Part shown: in pieces, positions 51,533 through 60,494 of the stretch
Numbering within the stretch: the first letter of the stretch is position 1
Layout of the letters: each line of letters starts with the position of its first letter
Position numbers and translations under genes: made by a program
The notes under the pieces: model-generated
Databases searched by the model: none
Seen by the model: the letters and a program-made list of their open reading frames with translations, nothing else
What the model was told of the DNA's origin: nothing
Assembly (NCBI RefSeq): GCF_900156105.1
Contig: NZ_FTMS01000003.1
Span: 124,001-188,000, forward strand
Direction: 5' to 3'
DNA from: Alkalispirochaeta americana
GTDB lineage: Bacteria > Spirochaetota > Spirochaetia > DSM-27196 > Alkalispirochaetaceae
Length of the DNA: 64,000 nucleotides

Positions 51533-52411
51533 ATGAATACACAGAAATTGTCAGGTTGGCTAAAGGTCGTACATCGGCTGATTATTGTTGGAATCGTTCT
51601 GGCGGTCTTGCTTCCGTTCTATTGGATAGGGGTGATGAGTGTCACGCCTCAACGCCATATTGCAGGGAAAATGATCCCCACCATGGTTCCTCGCGATGCA
51701 TCGCCGATTGCCTACGCCCAGGTTTTGGGGTTTGCCGAGGTCCAGGGTGCTACGGGACGCAGTGCAGCCCAAATGTACCGGCGTTCCCTCATGAACAGCA
51801 TCATTGTTGCGGCAACCTCAACCCTTCTGGCCCTTGTTCTTGGAACTGTCGCGGCCTACGCGCTTGCCCGGCTTGATTTTCCCGGAAAAAACGTCGCCTA
51901 TGTACTCATTCTGGGCAGCCGCTTGCTGGCGCAGGTCACGCTGGCGGTGCCCATGTTCATCCTCTTTCATCGATTGCGGATTCTGGACACCTACTTACCC
52001 CTGATTATCATGAACACGTCTTTTTGTATGGCCTGGGTGACGCTGATCATGAATAATTACTTCGATATGATCGATAAGGAGATGGAAGATTCCGCGCGGG
52101 TTGACGGCTGTACACGGTTCGGAGCATTTTGGCGAATTCTTCTTCCCATGGCGATTCCCGGGGTCATCTCGGTGATGCTGATATCCTTTCTCTTCTCCTG
52201 GGGGGAGTTTCTCTATGCGTTGCTCTTCACCAGTACCGCCGCTGCCCGCACCATGCCGGTAGTAATGTCCATGTTCCTCGGGCAGTTTGCAATCGAGTAT
52301 CGCCTGCTGGCGGCCGGGCTTGCTGTGGGGGTCCTCCCTCCGGTATTGCTCGCTCTTGTGTTTCAGCGGTTCATTATTAGTGGTCTCACACAGGGTGGGA
52401 TGAAAGGGTAG
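51533..52411 (+). CDS. Sugar ABC transporter permease (MalG type)
   Basis: Inner-membrane permease of 292 residues with six hydrophobic segments. The EAA loop is DSARVDGCTRFGAFWRILLP near residue 195. ATG 51533 has GAAGGA upstream; the frame to 51488 lacks such a site. It follows the first permease by 65 bases and completes the membrane complex. Confidence 0.9.
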   Translation: MNTQKLSGWLKVVHRLIIVGIVLAVLLPFYWIGVMSVTPQRHIAGKMIPTMVPRDASPIAYAQVLGFAEVQGATGRSAAQMYRRSLMNSIIVAATSTLLALVLGTVAAYALARLDFPGKNVAYVLILGSRLLAQVTLAVPMFILFHRLRILDTYLPLIIMNTSFCMAWVTLIMNNYFDMIDKEMEDSARVDGCTRFGAFWRILLPMAIPGVISVMLISFLFSWGEFLYALLFTSTAAARTMPVVMSMFLGQFAIEYRLLAAGLAVGVLPPVLLALVFQRFIISGLTQGGMKG

Positions 52412-52480
52412 GGCCTCTGGCTCTTGCTGAAGCCTTCGCTGAAGCTTTGGCCAGACCCCTGGAAAGGAACGTATAGAACA

Positions 52481-53437
52481 GTGAATCCAAAACCAATAAT
52501 CATCGACTGTGATCCCGGACACGACGACATGGTGGCTATTATGCTGGCCTGCGCCAGCAAATCCATCAAGTTATTGGGGGTAACTACCGTCGCCGGTAAT
52601 CAGGAGGGTCACAAGACCTTCGAGAACGCCCTGCGGGTGCTCACGCTGATCAACCGGGGGGATATTCCTGTTGCCCGGGGCGCTGACAAACCCCTTCTGC
52701 GGGATCTGATAATTGCCCCCGAGATCCATGGCTCTTCAGGACTGGATGGTGCAGAACTCCCCCTTCCCGGGGTGGAGCCCTGGCCAGGCCATGCCCTGGA
52801 TCTTCTGGAAAAATTGATACTTGAATCCCCCGAAAAGGTGACCCTCGTTCCCACAGGGCCTCTGACAAACATCGCGCTCCTGTTTCTCAAGAACCCTGCT
52901 ATCAAGGAACGGATTGAGCAGATCGTTCTCATGGGGGGCGCTGCCCTGGACTCCAATTTCACTCCCGCTGCAGAGTTCAATATCTTTGTTGATCCCGAAG
53001 CCGCCGACGTTGTCTTTTCTGCGGGGCTGCCTCTCACTATGGTGGGGCTCGATGTCACCAACAAGGCAGTGATGACCTTCAGCGAGATAGAGGAACTGGC
53101 TCGCCTGGGAGGTCCCGTTTCGTCCGTAGCCGCTCCTCTGCTGGAGTTTTTTGCACAAGCCAACAAGGATGTGTTCGGGATCGAGGGCGCTCCCATCCAC
53201 GATGCACTGGCTGTGGCCTCTGTGATCGACCCCTCGCTTCTGAAGGCAGGCCATCATCATGTAGCGATCGAAACACAGGGCACCCACACCCGGGGACGGA
53301 CTGTGGTGGACCTCTATAATATTACCGGAGAGGAGCCAAACGTTGCGGTCGCCCTGGAAGTGAATACCCCGGCCTTCATCGCGATGCTCCGCAGAGCCTT
53401 CATCACCCTGGACGAGGCGGTTCAGGGAAAAGGGTAG
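52481..53437 (+). CDS. Inosine-uridine-type nucleoside hydrolase
   Basis: Cytoplasmic N-ribohydrolase that splits nucleosides to base and ribose. It has 318 residues, the N-terminal Ca-binding motif IDCDPGHDD, VPTGPLTNIALL, FNIFVDPEAAD and the C-terminal catalytic GAPIHDALAVA. GTG 52481 is the start that places the DxDPGxDD motif at residue 8-16, as in homologues. It is the last gene of the importer operon, 69 bases after the permease, and followed by a terminator. Confidence 0.93.
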   Translation: MNPKPIIIDCDPGHDDMVAIMLACASKSIKLLGVTTVAGNQEGHKTFENALRVLTLINRGDIPVARGADKPLLRDLIIAPEIHGSSGLDGAELPLPGVEPWPGHALDLLEKLILESPEKVTLVPTGPLTNIALLFLKNPAIKERIEQIVLMGGAALDSNFTPAAEFNIFVDPEAADVVFSAGLPLTMVGLDVTNKAVMTFSEIEELARLGGPVSSVAAPLLEFFAQANKDVFGIEGAPIHDALAVASVIDPSLLKAGHHHVAIETQGTHTRGRTVVDLYNITGEEPNVAVALEVNTPAFIAMLRRAFITLDEAVQGKG

Positions 53438-53440
53438 AGG

Positions 53441-53479
53441 AAGCCCCTCCCGCAGCAAAAGGAGGGAGGGGCTTTTTTT
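53441..53479 (+). terminator. Strong intrinsic terminator of the ABC/nucleoside hydrolase operon
   Basis: The 11-bp stem AAGCCCCTCCC/GGGAGGGGCTT (53441-53474) with a 12-base loop is followed by seven T. Confidence 0.92.
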
Positions 53480-53487
53480 ATTCCATC

Positions 53488-53532
53488 AGTTAGTCTTGAC
53501 AAACAATAAGAATCTCTTTAAACAAAGTTAGT
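53488..53532 (+). promoter_or_regulatory. Promoter of the siderophore-type ABC operon with flanking direct repeats (leaderless)
   Basis: TTGACA (53496-53501), 17 bases and TAAACA (53519-53524) lie eight bases before ATG 53533. AGTTAGT occurs at 53488-53494 and again at 53526-53532, flanking the promoter. No Shine-Dalgarno is present. Confidence 0.6.
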
Positions 53533-54429
53533 ATGTTGCACGATCCTGGCGATATTCATGTTCCCGAGTCCCGGGAAGAGCCCCTGCTCTTTCGTTGCCG
53601 GGACATCTCCTTTTCCTATGGACGAAAAAACGTTCTCCACCAGATTTCTCTCTCCGCCGGAAGAGGGGAGATCATTGGATTGCTGGGCCCTAACGGGTGC
53701 GGAAAATCCACCCTTCTACGGTGTATTGCGGGAGTCCTGAAGTCTCACCAGGGCTCACTTCACTATGGGTCCTCATCAAAGTCCGGGCTTGCACCGCGGG
53801 AACGGGCTCGGCATGTGAGTTTTCTTCCCCAGCATCAGCTTGATGTGCCGGGAATCACCGTAAGAAAGCTGGTTATTTTGGGAAGGAATCCCTATTCGGT
53901 CACGGGGTGGCATCAGTCAGCAGAGGACCGCCGGGCAGTACACCAGGCCTTGGAGCAGTTACAGCTTCTGGATCTCCAGCACAAGCCCCTGGATCAACTC
54001 TCGGGAGGGGAACGTCAGCGGGCCTGGATCGCCATGACCATAGCCCAGGATACGCCCCTCATTCTTCTGGACGAACCGGTGAGTTATCTCGATCTGCGTC
54101 ACCAATGGGCGGTCCTGGAGGTGCTCACCGAGCTGAAACGGACGATGGGGAAAACCCTGATTGCCGTTTTCCACGATGTAAATCACGCCATGGCCGTGTG
54201 CGACCGCGTGTATGTCATGAAAGAGGGACGAATTTACAGCCGGGGGTGTCCCGAGAGCGTTCTCAACGAGGATTGCCTCCAGGAGGTTTACGGGGTCCGC
54301 ACCTGTCTCTGTTCTGTCGGAGAGGGAGAGCGATCGGTGGTGGTTCCCCTGTGCCCCTGCAAGATGAGAAGGACCGGGCCTTCAAGCTCAGTCAAAACCA
54401 CAACAGAGAAAGAAGGAGTGCTATCATGA
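53533..54429 (+). CDS. Siderophore/cobalamin-type ABC transporter ATPase
   Basis: ATPase subunit of 298 residues in the FepC/BtuD group. It has Walker A GPNGCGKST, QHQLDVPGITVRKLVILGR, the signature LSGGERQR, and Walker B LILLDEPVSYLDL, with the FHDVNHAM switch region. The C-terminus after 275 adds a Cys-containing tail (VPLCPCKMRR). Start ATG 53533 probably begins the transcript. It overlaps the binding-protein gene by four bases (ATGA). First gene of a six-gene operon. Confidence 0.92.
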   Translation: MLHDPGDIHVPESREEPLLFRCRDISFSYGRKNVLHQISLSAGRGEIIGLLGPNGCGKSTLLRCIAGVLKSHQGSLHYGSSSKSGLAPRERARHVSFLPQHQLDVPGITVRKLVILGRNPYSVTGWHQSAEDRRAVHQALEQLQLLDLQHKPLDQLSGGERQRAWIAMTIAQDTPLILLDEPVSYLDLRHQWAVLEVLTELKRTMGKTLIAVFHDVNHAMAVCDRVYVMKEGRIYSRGCPESVLNEDCLQEVYGVRTCLCSVGEGERSVVVPLCPCKMRRTGPSSSVKTTTEKEGVLS

Positions 54430-55397
54430 CCAAGACCCATCAGAAAAAGAGGACGCCCCTCTGGGTAATCCTGGCGACGGTGATTCTCACAGTGACACTT
54501 TTCAGTTCCTTCGGCCGAACAGAATCGGCAGAAGATTCTCTCGGGGAAGGGGGGCTTCAGGGATGGGTTGTCACAGACCATCTGGGTCGGGACGTTTATC
54601 TGAAAGCTCCTCCCCAGCGGATCGTGGGACTCTCCCGACAGTTTATGGAAGAGTTGTATGCCATCGGCCTTGTTCCCGTGGGAAAAGTGGAGGAGTACAA
54701 TAACCGTCCCGAAATGAACGCCCTCCCCAGCTTGGGGCGTCAGGGAAGCCCCGATATCGAGGCGATCCTGGCCCTTGAACCGGATCTGATTATTGCAAAT
54801 GTGCGGCAGCATTCAGAAATGACGGAAATGCTGGAATCAATGGGAGCAACTGTTGCCTTTGTTGACCCCTCCTTTGAGGGTGACAATTTTTTCACCGATC
54901 GGATTCTTCTCTTTGCCCAGTTGACAGGGCGGGAACAGGAGGCTGCTGTCTATTGTGAACACATCACGGCGGTCCTCGAGGAGGTCCAGCAGCAGATTGC
55001 TCCCCTGGGTTACGAGCGGGGAATAATTGTCCAGGGCGGAAGCGAGATGATTCAGGCGGCTCAGCCCACTGGTCTCTACGGAGCGCTGCTTCCTTCGCTG
55101 GGAATACAGAATGTGGTTCCCGCGAACCTCCCCGGCTCTGGCCGGTCCACCTTTGTCACCTACGATATCGAGGCCATAACCGAGGCTGATCCCGATATTC
55201 TGGTGATTCGGTCGGCCGGAAGTGGTGAACGGAATCTGGAGTGGCTTCGCACCTATTACCTGGATAATCCTCTCTGGCAGGGGGTAAGAGCTGTCCGGCA
55301 GGGTCAGGTCTTTGTTTTGCCCCAACGCGTGAACCCGGGCAACCTTTCCAGCGAAGAAGCCCTGCGGATCACCGCTGATGTTATCAGCAACAACTGA
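54426..55397 (+). CDS. Siderophore/cobalamin-type substrate-binding protein
   Basis: Exported periplasmic binding protein (class III, FecB/BtuF type), 323 residues. An N-terminal membrane or signal segment (LWVILATVILTVTLFSSFG, no lipobox) is followed by TDHLGRDVYLKAPPQRIVGL, EAILALEPDLIIANV and FVTYDIEAITEADPDILVI. ATG 54426 has AAGGAG upstream. It ends 20 bases inside the permease gene. The ligand is probably a metal chelate. Confidence 0.9.
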   Translation: MTKTHQKKRTPLWVILATVILTVTLFSSFGRTESAEDSLGEGGLQGWVVTDHLGRDVYLKAPPQRIVGLSRQFMEELYAIGLVPVGKVEEYNNRPEMNALPSLGRQGSPDIEAILALEPDLIIANVRQHSEMTEMLESMGATVAFVDPSFEGDNFFTDRILLFAQLTGREQEAAVYCEHITAVLEEVQQQIAPLGYERGIIVQGGSEMIQAAQPTGLYGALLPSLGIQNVVPANLPGSGRSTFVTYDIEAITEADPDILVIRSAGSGERNLEWLRTYYLDNPLWQGVRAVRQGQVFVLPQRVNPGNLSSEEALRITADVISNN

Positions 55398-56421
55398 TCC
55401 CAGGTCGTTCGGGCTGGCTTTCACAGCGCTGCTTCTGGCCACCGGGCTGGCAGTGGCGCTCAGCCTGAACTCCGGAACGATCAGTTTTACCGTTTCCGAG
55501 GTGGTTCGTGCCCTCTTTGGTCAGGCTCAGGGCCCGCAGATCCTGGCATTCCAGGTTATCAGAAATATCCGGTTGCCCAGAGCCCTGGTGGCAGCCCTCT
55601 GCGGGATGAATCTGGCCGTGGCGGGCTGTCTCCTGCAGGCGGTGTTGAGAAACCCCCTGGCCTCACCCAACATCATCGGTGTCTCGGCGGGGGCGGGGTT
55701 CTTTGCTGTTCTGGTGATGGTGGTGTTGCCGGGACACCTTCATTTTGTTCCTCCGGCAGCTTTCGCAGGAGCCTTGGGAGCGGCCGCCCTGGTGTATGCC
55801 CTGGCTGCCTGGCCCAGAGCGCTCGATGCAGGAGGGGGAACAGTAACGATCATCCTGGCGGGAGTCGCCATTTCGGCCCTTTTGAACGCGATCACCTCGG
55901 GAATCATGGTGCTTCACAGCGATGACCTGGACGTAACCTACACCTGGCTCATTGGAGGCCTTTCGGGACGCAGTTGGAACCATGTCGCTCTTGTCGCTCC
56001 CTACAGCTTGCCGGGAATTGTCCTGGCAATTTTTCTGAGCCCCAAACTGAACCTGTTCCCCCTGGGGGACGAGATGGGATCCGGTCTGGGGAGCAACATA
56101 GGGGCCTTGCGATTTCTCTTTATTGCTCTGGCGGCGGCTTTGGCCGGAAGTGCTGTCAGTGTGGCAGGAACAATCGGTTTCGTCGGTCTGGTGGCCCCCC
56201 ATATCAGTCGCCTTGTCGTGGGCAATGACAGTCGGGTGCTTCTGCCCTTTTCGGCTCTCATGGGAGCCTTTCTGCTTCTGGTGGCTGACCTCTGCGCCAG
56301 AACTGTCTTTATGCCCGTTGAGCTTCCCGTGGGGGTGGTCACGGCGGCGTTGGGAGCTCCCTTCTTTATCCTTCTTTTGGTCCATCGAGGACGGGAAGGC
56401 GGCCACGGCAGCACACAATAG
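55378..56421 (+). CDS. FecCD/BtuC-type permease
   Basis: Inner-membrane permease of 347 residues with about ten hydrophobic segments. Motifs are RLPRALVAALCGMNLAVAGC, LLQAVLRNPLASPNIIGVSAG and, near the C-terminus, AGTIGFVGLVAPHISRL. It starts within the binding-protein gene (ATG 55378). Together with the two preceding products it forms a complete type II importer. Confidence 0.93.
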   Translation: MLSATTDPRSFGLAFTALLLATGLAVALSLNSGTISFTVSEVVRALFGQAQGPQILAFQVIRNIRLPRALVAALCGMNLAVAGCLLQAVLRNPLASPNIIGVSAGAGFFAVLVMVVLPGHLHFVPPAAFAGALGAAALVYALAAWPRALDAGGGTVTIILAGVAISALLNAITSGIMVLHSDDLDVTYTWLIGGLSGRSWNHVALVAPYSLPGIVLAIFLSPKLNLFPLGDEMGSGLGSNIGALRFLFIALAAALAGSAVSVAGTIGFVGLVAPHISRLVVGNDSRVLLPFSALMGAFLLLVADLCARTVFMPVELPVGVVTAALGAPFFILLLVHRGREGGHGSTQ

Positions 56422-56505
56422 ATGCAGGAGCCTGTAGAGAGTAGCAAGAGACAAAGCAAAACTCGCGAAAAACCCGCGAGAAAAAATCAGATCAAGGAGT
56501 GTGTG

Positions 56506-57468
56506 ATGGCCTTTAAAGATGGATATATTTCTATTTTATGTATTATCCCCTGTCCCCTGCGGCCCCGATTCAATCGGATCTTCGAGGAGTATCTGGAAGA
56601 GTACAACCGCAGCGCTTCCCTGCCGATCTATTGCCCCAGTCTTGAGGGTATGAGTTGCGATGATGCCGAGGAGTTGCTCGAAGGAGCCCGCACGCGGGAG
56701 GATTTGCCGGAGCTGATCGTTGCAACGGCAGGACACGGGACGTTCAGCCACAATTTTCGCAGCCGCTTTGTAGAAACAGGCTTGTATGAGCCCTGCGTGC
56801 CCGAGGGGTTCCACACATCCCTGCCGGTTTCTCTGAAAGGAGAGATGGATCGGCACAAGATAGGGCTTCTGGCGGCAAGCGGATGGTCTTGCCTGCTGGA
56901 TCAATCCGTGGACAGTGAGAGTCCTCTCCCCGGCTCGTGGCTTGATCTTGCCGATCCGTGCTACGCCGGGGAGATCTGTTTGCACGGCTGTGACGAAACA
57001 GTTTCAAACACAGCTCTTCTCTACCGGATACTCAAGGCCCGGGGAGAGGCCGGGCTGGAGCAGTTCGCCCGGAATGTAACGGGGGTCAAGCATTTCTCCC
57101 GAATCATCAAGGCTATGGATAGTTCTTCGCCGGAGCGGAGCCGTTTCAGCATTATGCCCGGGGCGGCAGCCACGCAGATTCCCCGACACAAACGGGTGGC
57201 TATGCTCGATTTCGCCGAGGGGCCTCTCTTTGCTCCTCTGCAGGTTCTGGCCGCAAGGGAAACGAGGGGGTGTCGGGAAGAGCCGCTGGCCTTCTTCTAC
57301 GGTGAAGACTTCAGGAAGCTGCTCACCTTGGGGGGGTATATCATGGCTGACGAGATATCTCCGGACCATTCCTTTGTTCTTCCCGACTACGACCACATCC
57401 TTTCCCGGGGGTATGAGGATGAGACGGAAGAGCTGAAGCGGCGTTTCTCGGGATACCTTGTGTCATGA
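56506..57468 (+). CDS. Cytosolic, Cys-rich solute-binding-like protein
   Basis: Protein of 320 residues without signal peptide, so predicted cytoplasmic. SWLDLADPCYAGEICLHGCD and PRHKRVAMLDFAEGPLFAPL are in the style of class II (Fe3+/polyamine) solute-binding proteins, but the conserved positions are embedded in about ten Cys residues (ILCIIPCP, YCPSLEGMSC, DPCYAGEICLHGC). It may bind a metal or metal chelate delivered by the importer; this is an inference. ATG 56506 has AAGGAG upstream. It overlaps the GTPase gene (ATGA). Confidence 0.65.
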   Translation: MAFKDGYISILCIIPCPLRPRFNRIFEEYLEEYNRSASLPIYCPSLEGMSCDDAEELLEGARTREDLPELIVATAGHGTFSHNFRSRFVETGLYEPCVPEGFHTSLPVSLKGEMDRHKIGLLAASGWSCLLDQSVDSESPLPGSWLDLADPCYAGEICLHGCDETVSNTALLYRILKARGEAGLEQFARNVTGVKHFSRIIKAMDSSSPERSRFSIMPGAAATQIPRHKRVAMLDFAEGPLFAPLQVLAARETRGCREEPLAFFYGEDFRKLLTLGGYIMADEISPDHSFVLPDYDHILSRGYEDETEELKRRFSGYLVS

Positions 57469-58148
57469 AGCTTGTCACCGTCTCGGGGCCTCCCTCGTCG
57501 GGGAAAACGGCGGTCATGCTGAAAGTTCTCAAGGTTTTGCAGGATCAGGGCCACCGCACCGGGGTGGTCAAGTTTGACTGCCTCACAACGCACGATAAGG
57601 AACTCTACCAGGAGCTGGAAATCCCCGTGAAGGTTGGGCTGTCGGGAAACCTTTGTCCCGACCACTATTTTGTCAGCAACATAGAGGATTGTCTGAACTG
57701 GGGACTTCAGGAGAACCTGGACTATCTTGTTTCCGAGAGCGCCGGTCTCTGCAACCGTTGTTCTCCCCATATAAAAAATGTCCTGTCCCTTTGCGTCATC
57801 GACAACCTCATGGGAATCCACACGCCACGGAAGATAGGGCCCATGCTCAAACTTGCAGATCTTGTGGTGATAACCAAAGGGGACATTGTCTCCCAGGCGG
57901 AGCGGGAGGTCTTCTCCTTCAAGGTCCGCCAGGCCAACGCCGGTGCCCGGATTCTCTTTGTGAACGGCATAACCGGTCAGGGGGCCTATGAGCTATCCCG
58001 ACTGATAGCCGATGCCCCTGATCAAACGAGCCTGCAGGGAGGGCGCTTGCGCTTTCCCATGCCAGCGGCGCTCTGCTCCTACTGTCTGGGGGAAACCCAA
58101 ATTGGAGAGCAGTATCAGGTCGGAAATACCCGAAAGATCAAGGTGTGA
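57465..58148 (+). CDS. HypB/UreG-like GTPase with Cys metal sites
   Basis: Small G3E-type GTPase of 227 residues. P-loop GPPSSGKT at residues 8-15, the switch region FDCLTTHD, and the G4 motif VITKGD. Candidate metal ligands are GNLCPDH, SAGLCNRCSPH and a C-terminal LCSYCLGE pair. HypB and UreG use GTP to insert nickel; CobW-like members act on other metals. It is coupled to its neighbours (ATGA before, three bases after). Its metal and client protein are unknown; it is not in a hyp or ure cluster here. Confidence 0.8.
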   Translation: MKLVTVSGPPSSGKTAVMLKVLKVLQDQGHRTGVVKFDCLTTHDKELYQELEIPVKVGLSGNLCPDHYFVSNIEDCLNWGLQENLDYLVSESAGLCNRCSPHIKNVLSLCVIDNLMGIHTPRKIGPMLKLADLVVITKGDIVSQAEREVFSFKVRQANAGARILFVNGITGQGAYELSRLIADAPDQTSLQGGRLRFPMPAALCSYCLGETQIGEQYQVGNTRKIKV

Positions 58149-58151
58149 ACC

Positions 58152-59201
58152 ATGAACCAGTGTGATTATTTGTTATCCCTCTCCTGGGAAGAGCTTTGCA
58201 GCGAGGCTCCCCAGCTGATCGATTTTTTCAGGGGGTACGGGATAGATTCGGCCCCCGGAGCTCCATCTCCAGGTCATCAGATAGAAGCCATGGGGGAGGA
58301 TGACTTTCTCGACATCGGTCTCACCAAGGGACAGCTTCTGCGAAACCTGAGAGACTTTCTGGAGAAGATCGATGACATGACCCGGGCCGGACAGAAGGAT
58401 GTGCGGGAACTATCCCTCCTGGGAGGTCACGACAAGGACGGAATTCCGGAAGATCTTGTTATCACCCTGAGGCGGGGCGAGATTACGGGGATCGTGGGGC
58501 CCACGGGGTCAGGAAAAAGCAGGCTCCTGGCCGATATCGAGTGGCTTGCCCAGGAAGACACCCCCACGGGGCGACGAGTCCTTATCAACGGGGAGCCTCC
58601 CGACCCGGAGTTGCGTTTTTCCATCGAGCATCGGATCGTTGCACAGCTCTCGCAGAACATGAACTTCGTCATGGATACCACGGTGGGAGAGTTTCTGAAA
58701 CTTCACGCCGAGAGCAGAATGATCGACGAGCCCCGTATCATCGAGAATATAATCACCATGGCCAATGAGTTGGCGGGAGAGCCCTGTACGGCAGAAACGG
58801 CTGTCACGGCTCTGTCAGGAGGGCAGAGCAGGGCCCTGATGATCGCCGACACAGCATACTTGAGCACCTCGCCTATCGTTCTCATCGACGAGATAGAAAA
58901 CGCCGGGATCGACAAGCGCAAGGCCCTTGATCTTCTGTGCAGCCGGGAGAAAATTGTCTTGATCGCCACCCACGATCCGCTCCTGGCCCTGATGTGTTCC
59001 CAGCGCCTGGTGATCCGCAACGGCGCGGTCCAAAAAATCATTGCTGCCGATCGTGACGAACAGGACCAGCTGGAATCACTTCTGCAAATCGATAGCGTTA
59101 TTCAGGAATTACGGCGCAGGATCAGAGCGGGCGAGCGAATCCGAGAGGGGGCGCCCGGTATCCTTCCGGATATTCTGGGGAAACCTCTTCACGAAGGATA
59201 G
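58152..59201 (+). CDS. Soluble ABC ATPase with N-terminal DUF1858/ScdA-like domain
   Basis: Predicted soluble protein of 349 residues. Residues about 1-85 form a small helical domain (LIDFFRGYGIDSAPGAPSPG, LTKGQLLRNLRDFLEKID) resembling DUF1858/ScdA_N domains. From about 105 there is an ABC domain with Walker A GPTGSGKSR, signature ALSGGQSRALMIADT and Walker B IVLIDEIENAG, and a His switch (LIATHDPLL). No permease remains unpaired in the operon, so it is not a simple importer subunit; an energised metal-transfer or disassembly role is possible but inferred. Confidence 0.75.
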   Translation: MNQCDYLLSLSWEELCSEAPQLIDFFRGYGIDSAPGAPSPGHQIEAMGEDDFLDIGLTKGQLLRNLRDFLEKIDDMTRAGQKDVRELSLLGGHDKDGIPEDLVITLRRGEITGIVGPTGSGKSRLLADIEWLAQEDTPTGRRVLINGEPPDPELRFSIEHRIVAQLSQNMNFVMDTTVGEFLKLHAESRMIDEPRIIENIITMANELAGEPCTAETAVTALSGGQSRALMIADTAYLSTSPIVLIDEIENAGIDKRKALDLLCSREKIVLIATHDPLLALMCSQRLVIRNGAVQKIIAADRDEQDQLESLLQIDSVIQELRRRIRAGERIREGAPGILPDILGKPLHEG

Positions 59202-59444
59202 TCTGTGCGTGCCCGGATTTATGTACTCTTCTCAGGAGGTTCGTTTATTCCAGTTTTCTCATATTGAATTCGTTTATTTCTTTTTTGCTTTTAAAAAGTA
59301 TTTTTTTGAGGCGTTTTGTTTTCACTATTTTCATATTTGCCGGAATCGTGAAGTGACAACCGCTGGATGCTACAATTTTTCTTGACACGTGGACAAACGC
59401 AGGATACCATCTCCCTTCGTTTCGATAAGAAAAGAGGAGGACGA
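59202..59444. other. A/T-rich intergenic region before the TRAP operon
   Basis: About 180 bases (59220-59400) are strikingly T-rich for this genome. The region holds the dctP promoter at its right end. No terminator-like hairpin with clear arms was found after the ABC ATPase gene. Confidence 0.5.
59382..59410 (+). promoter_or_regulatory. Promoter of the TRAP transporter operon
   Basis: TTGACA (59382-59387), 17 bases and TACCAT (59405-59410) lie 34 bases before dctP. Confidence 0.7.
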
Positions 59445-60467
59445 ATGAACAAAATGAAAACCCTTGGTTTGGTGGCTCTTATGGTTTGTGCTGCAACCAC
59501 AGCACTCTACGCAGGCGGTAAGGCCGAGGCAAAAGATGGTGACGATTACAAGCTGGTGCTTCGGCTCAGCCACGTTTTCAACCCCGTGGAGCAGCTCTCC
59601 CAATCCATGGACTGGGTGGCCGAGCGCATCTACGAGCGGACCGACGGAGCTATCGAGATTCAGACCTTTCCCCAGGCGCAGCTTGCTGCTTACAAGGAAG
59701 GTGTCGAGCAGGTTGTGCGCGGAGCCAACTTCATCTCCGTGGAAGACCCCTCGTTCATCGGTGACTACGTACCGGACATGAAGGCTCTCTACGCTCCCAT
59801 GCTCTACCAGAGCTTTGACGAGTATGTGGAACTGGTGCGGACCGATCTGGTTCAGGACATGATGGCCCGTGCCGAGGAGCAGGGTATCAAGATCCTCGCG
59901 CTGGATTACATCTACGGCTTTCGCAACCTGATGACCCGCCGCCCCGTGCGGACCCCTGAAGACCTGTCGGGTCTGCAGATTCGGGTTCCCGGAACGGATC
60001 TGTACATCAACACCCTGAACAACATGGGTGCTATTGCGAACCCCCTTCCCTGGGGCGAGACTCTTTCCGCAGTACAGCAGGGCGTCGTTGACGGGCTCGA
60101 AGGTTCAGAGTTCACCAACATCGGAAACAAGGTCTTCGAGACCGGTGCGACCCACGTAGGTCTCTCACGGCACATCCTGGGAACCTGTGGTGTCTACATC
60201 AACATCGATGTCTGGAACAGCATCCCCGAGCAGTACCGGGAGATCATCCAGGAAGAGTTCACCAAAGGCGCCGCCGAGGGGAACGCGATCCTCATGGCCA
60301 ACCACGCCGACGTTGTGGCTGAGCTCGAGGCAAACGGTGTGCAGTTCCACGAAGTGGACGGCGAGGCTTTCCGTGCCCGTCTGGCTCCCATGTATCGGGA
60401 ACAGGCCGGCATGACCCCCGGAATCTTCGATGCCGTATTTGCTGAGCTCGACGCGATCAGGAACTAA
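59445..60467 (+). CDS. dctP: TRAP transporter solute-binding protein (DctP family)
   Basis: Periplasmic binding protein of a TRAP importer, 340 residues. The signal peptide MNKMKTLGLVALMVCAATTA ends near LYAGGKAEA. The family core includes RIYERTDGAIEIQTFPQAQL, DLSGLQIRVPGTDLY and the strongly conserved GETLSAVQQGVVDGLEGSEF. ATG 59445 follows GAGGAGG. The substrate is probably an organic acid (dicarboxylate, keto acid or sugar acid); the sequence alone does not decide. Confidence 0.94.
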   Translation: MNKMKTLGLVALMVCAATTALYAGGKAEAKDGDDYKLVLRLSHVFNPVEQLSQSMDWVAERIYERTDGAIEIQTFPQAQLAAYKEGVEQVVRGANFISVEDPSFIGDYVPDMKALYAPMLYQSFDEYVELVRTDLVQDMMARAEEQGIKILALDYIYGFRNLMTRRPVRTPEDLSGLQIRVPGTDLYINTLNNMGAIANPLPWGETLSAVQQGVVDGLEGSEFTNIGNKVFETGATHVGLSRHILGTCGVYINIDVWNSIPEQYREIIQEEFTKGAAEGNAILMANHADVVAELEANGVQFHEVDGEAFRARLAPMYREQAGMTPGIFDAVFAELDAIRN

Positions 60468-60494
60468 TCTCTTGCGTTCCTGAGAAAAATCTCG

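Noticed and set aside
53907-54425. Extension of the siderophore-type binding protein upstream
   Set aside because: It overlaps the ATPase gene in another frame and is rich in Arg/Gly/Ser/Pro; ATG 54426 has AAGGAG and starts a signal segment.
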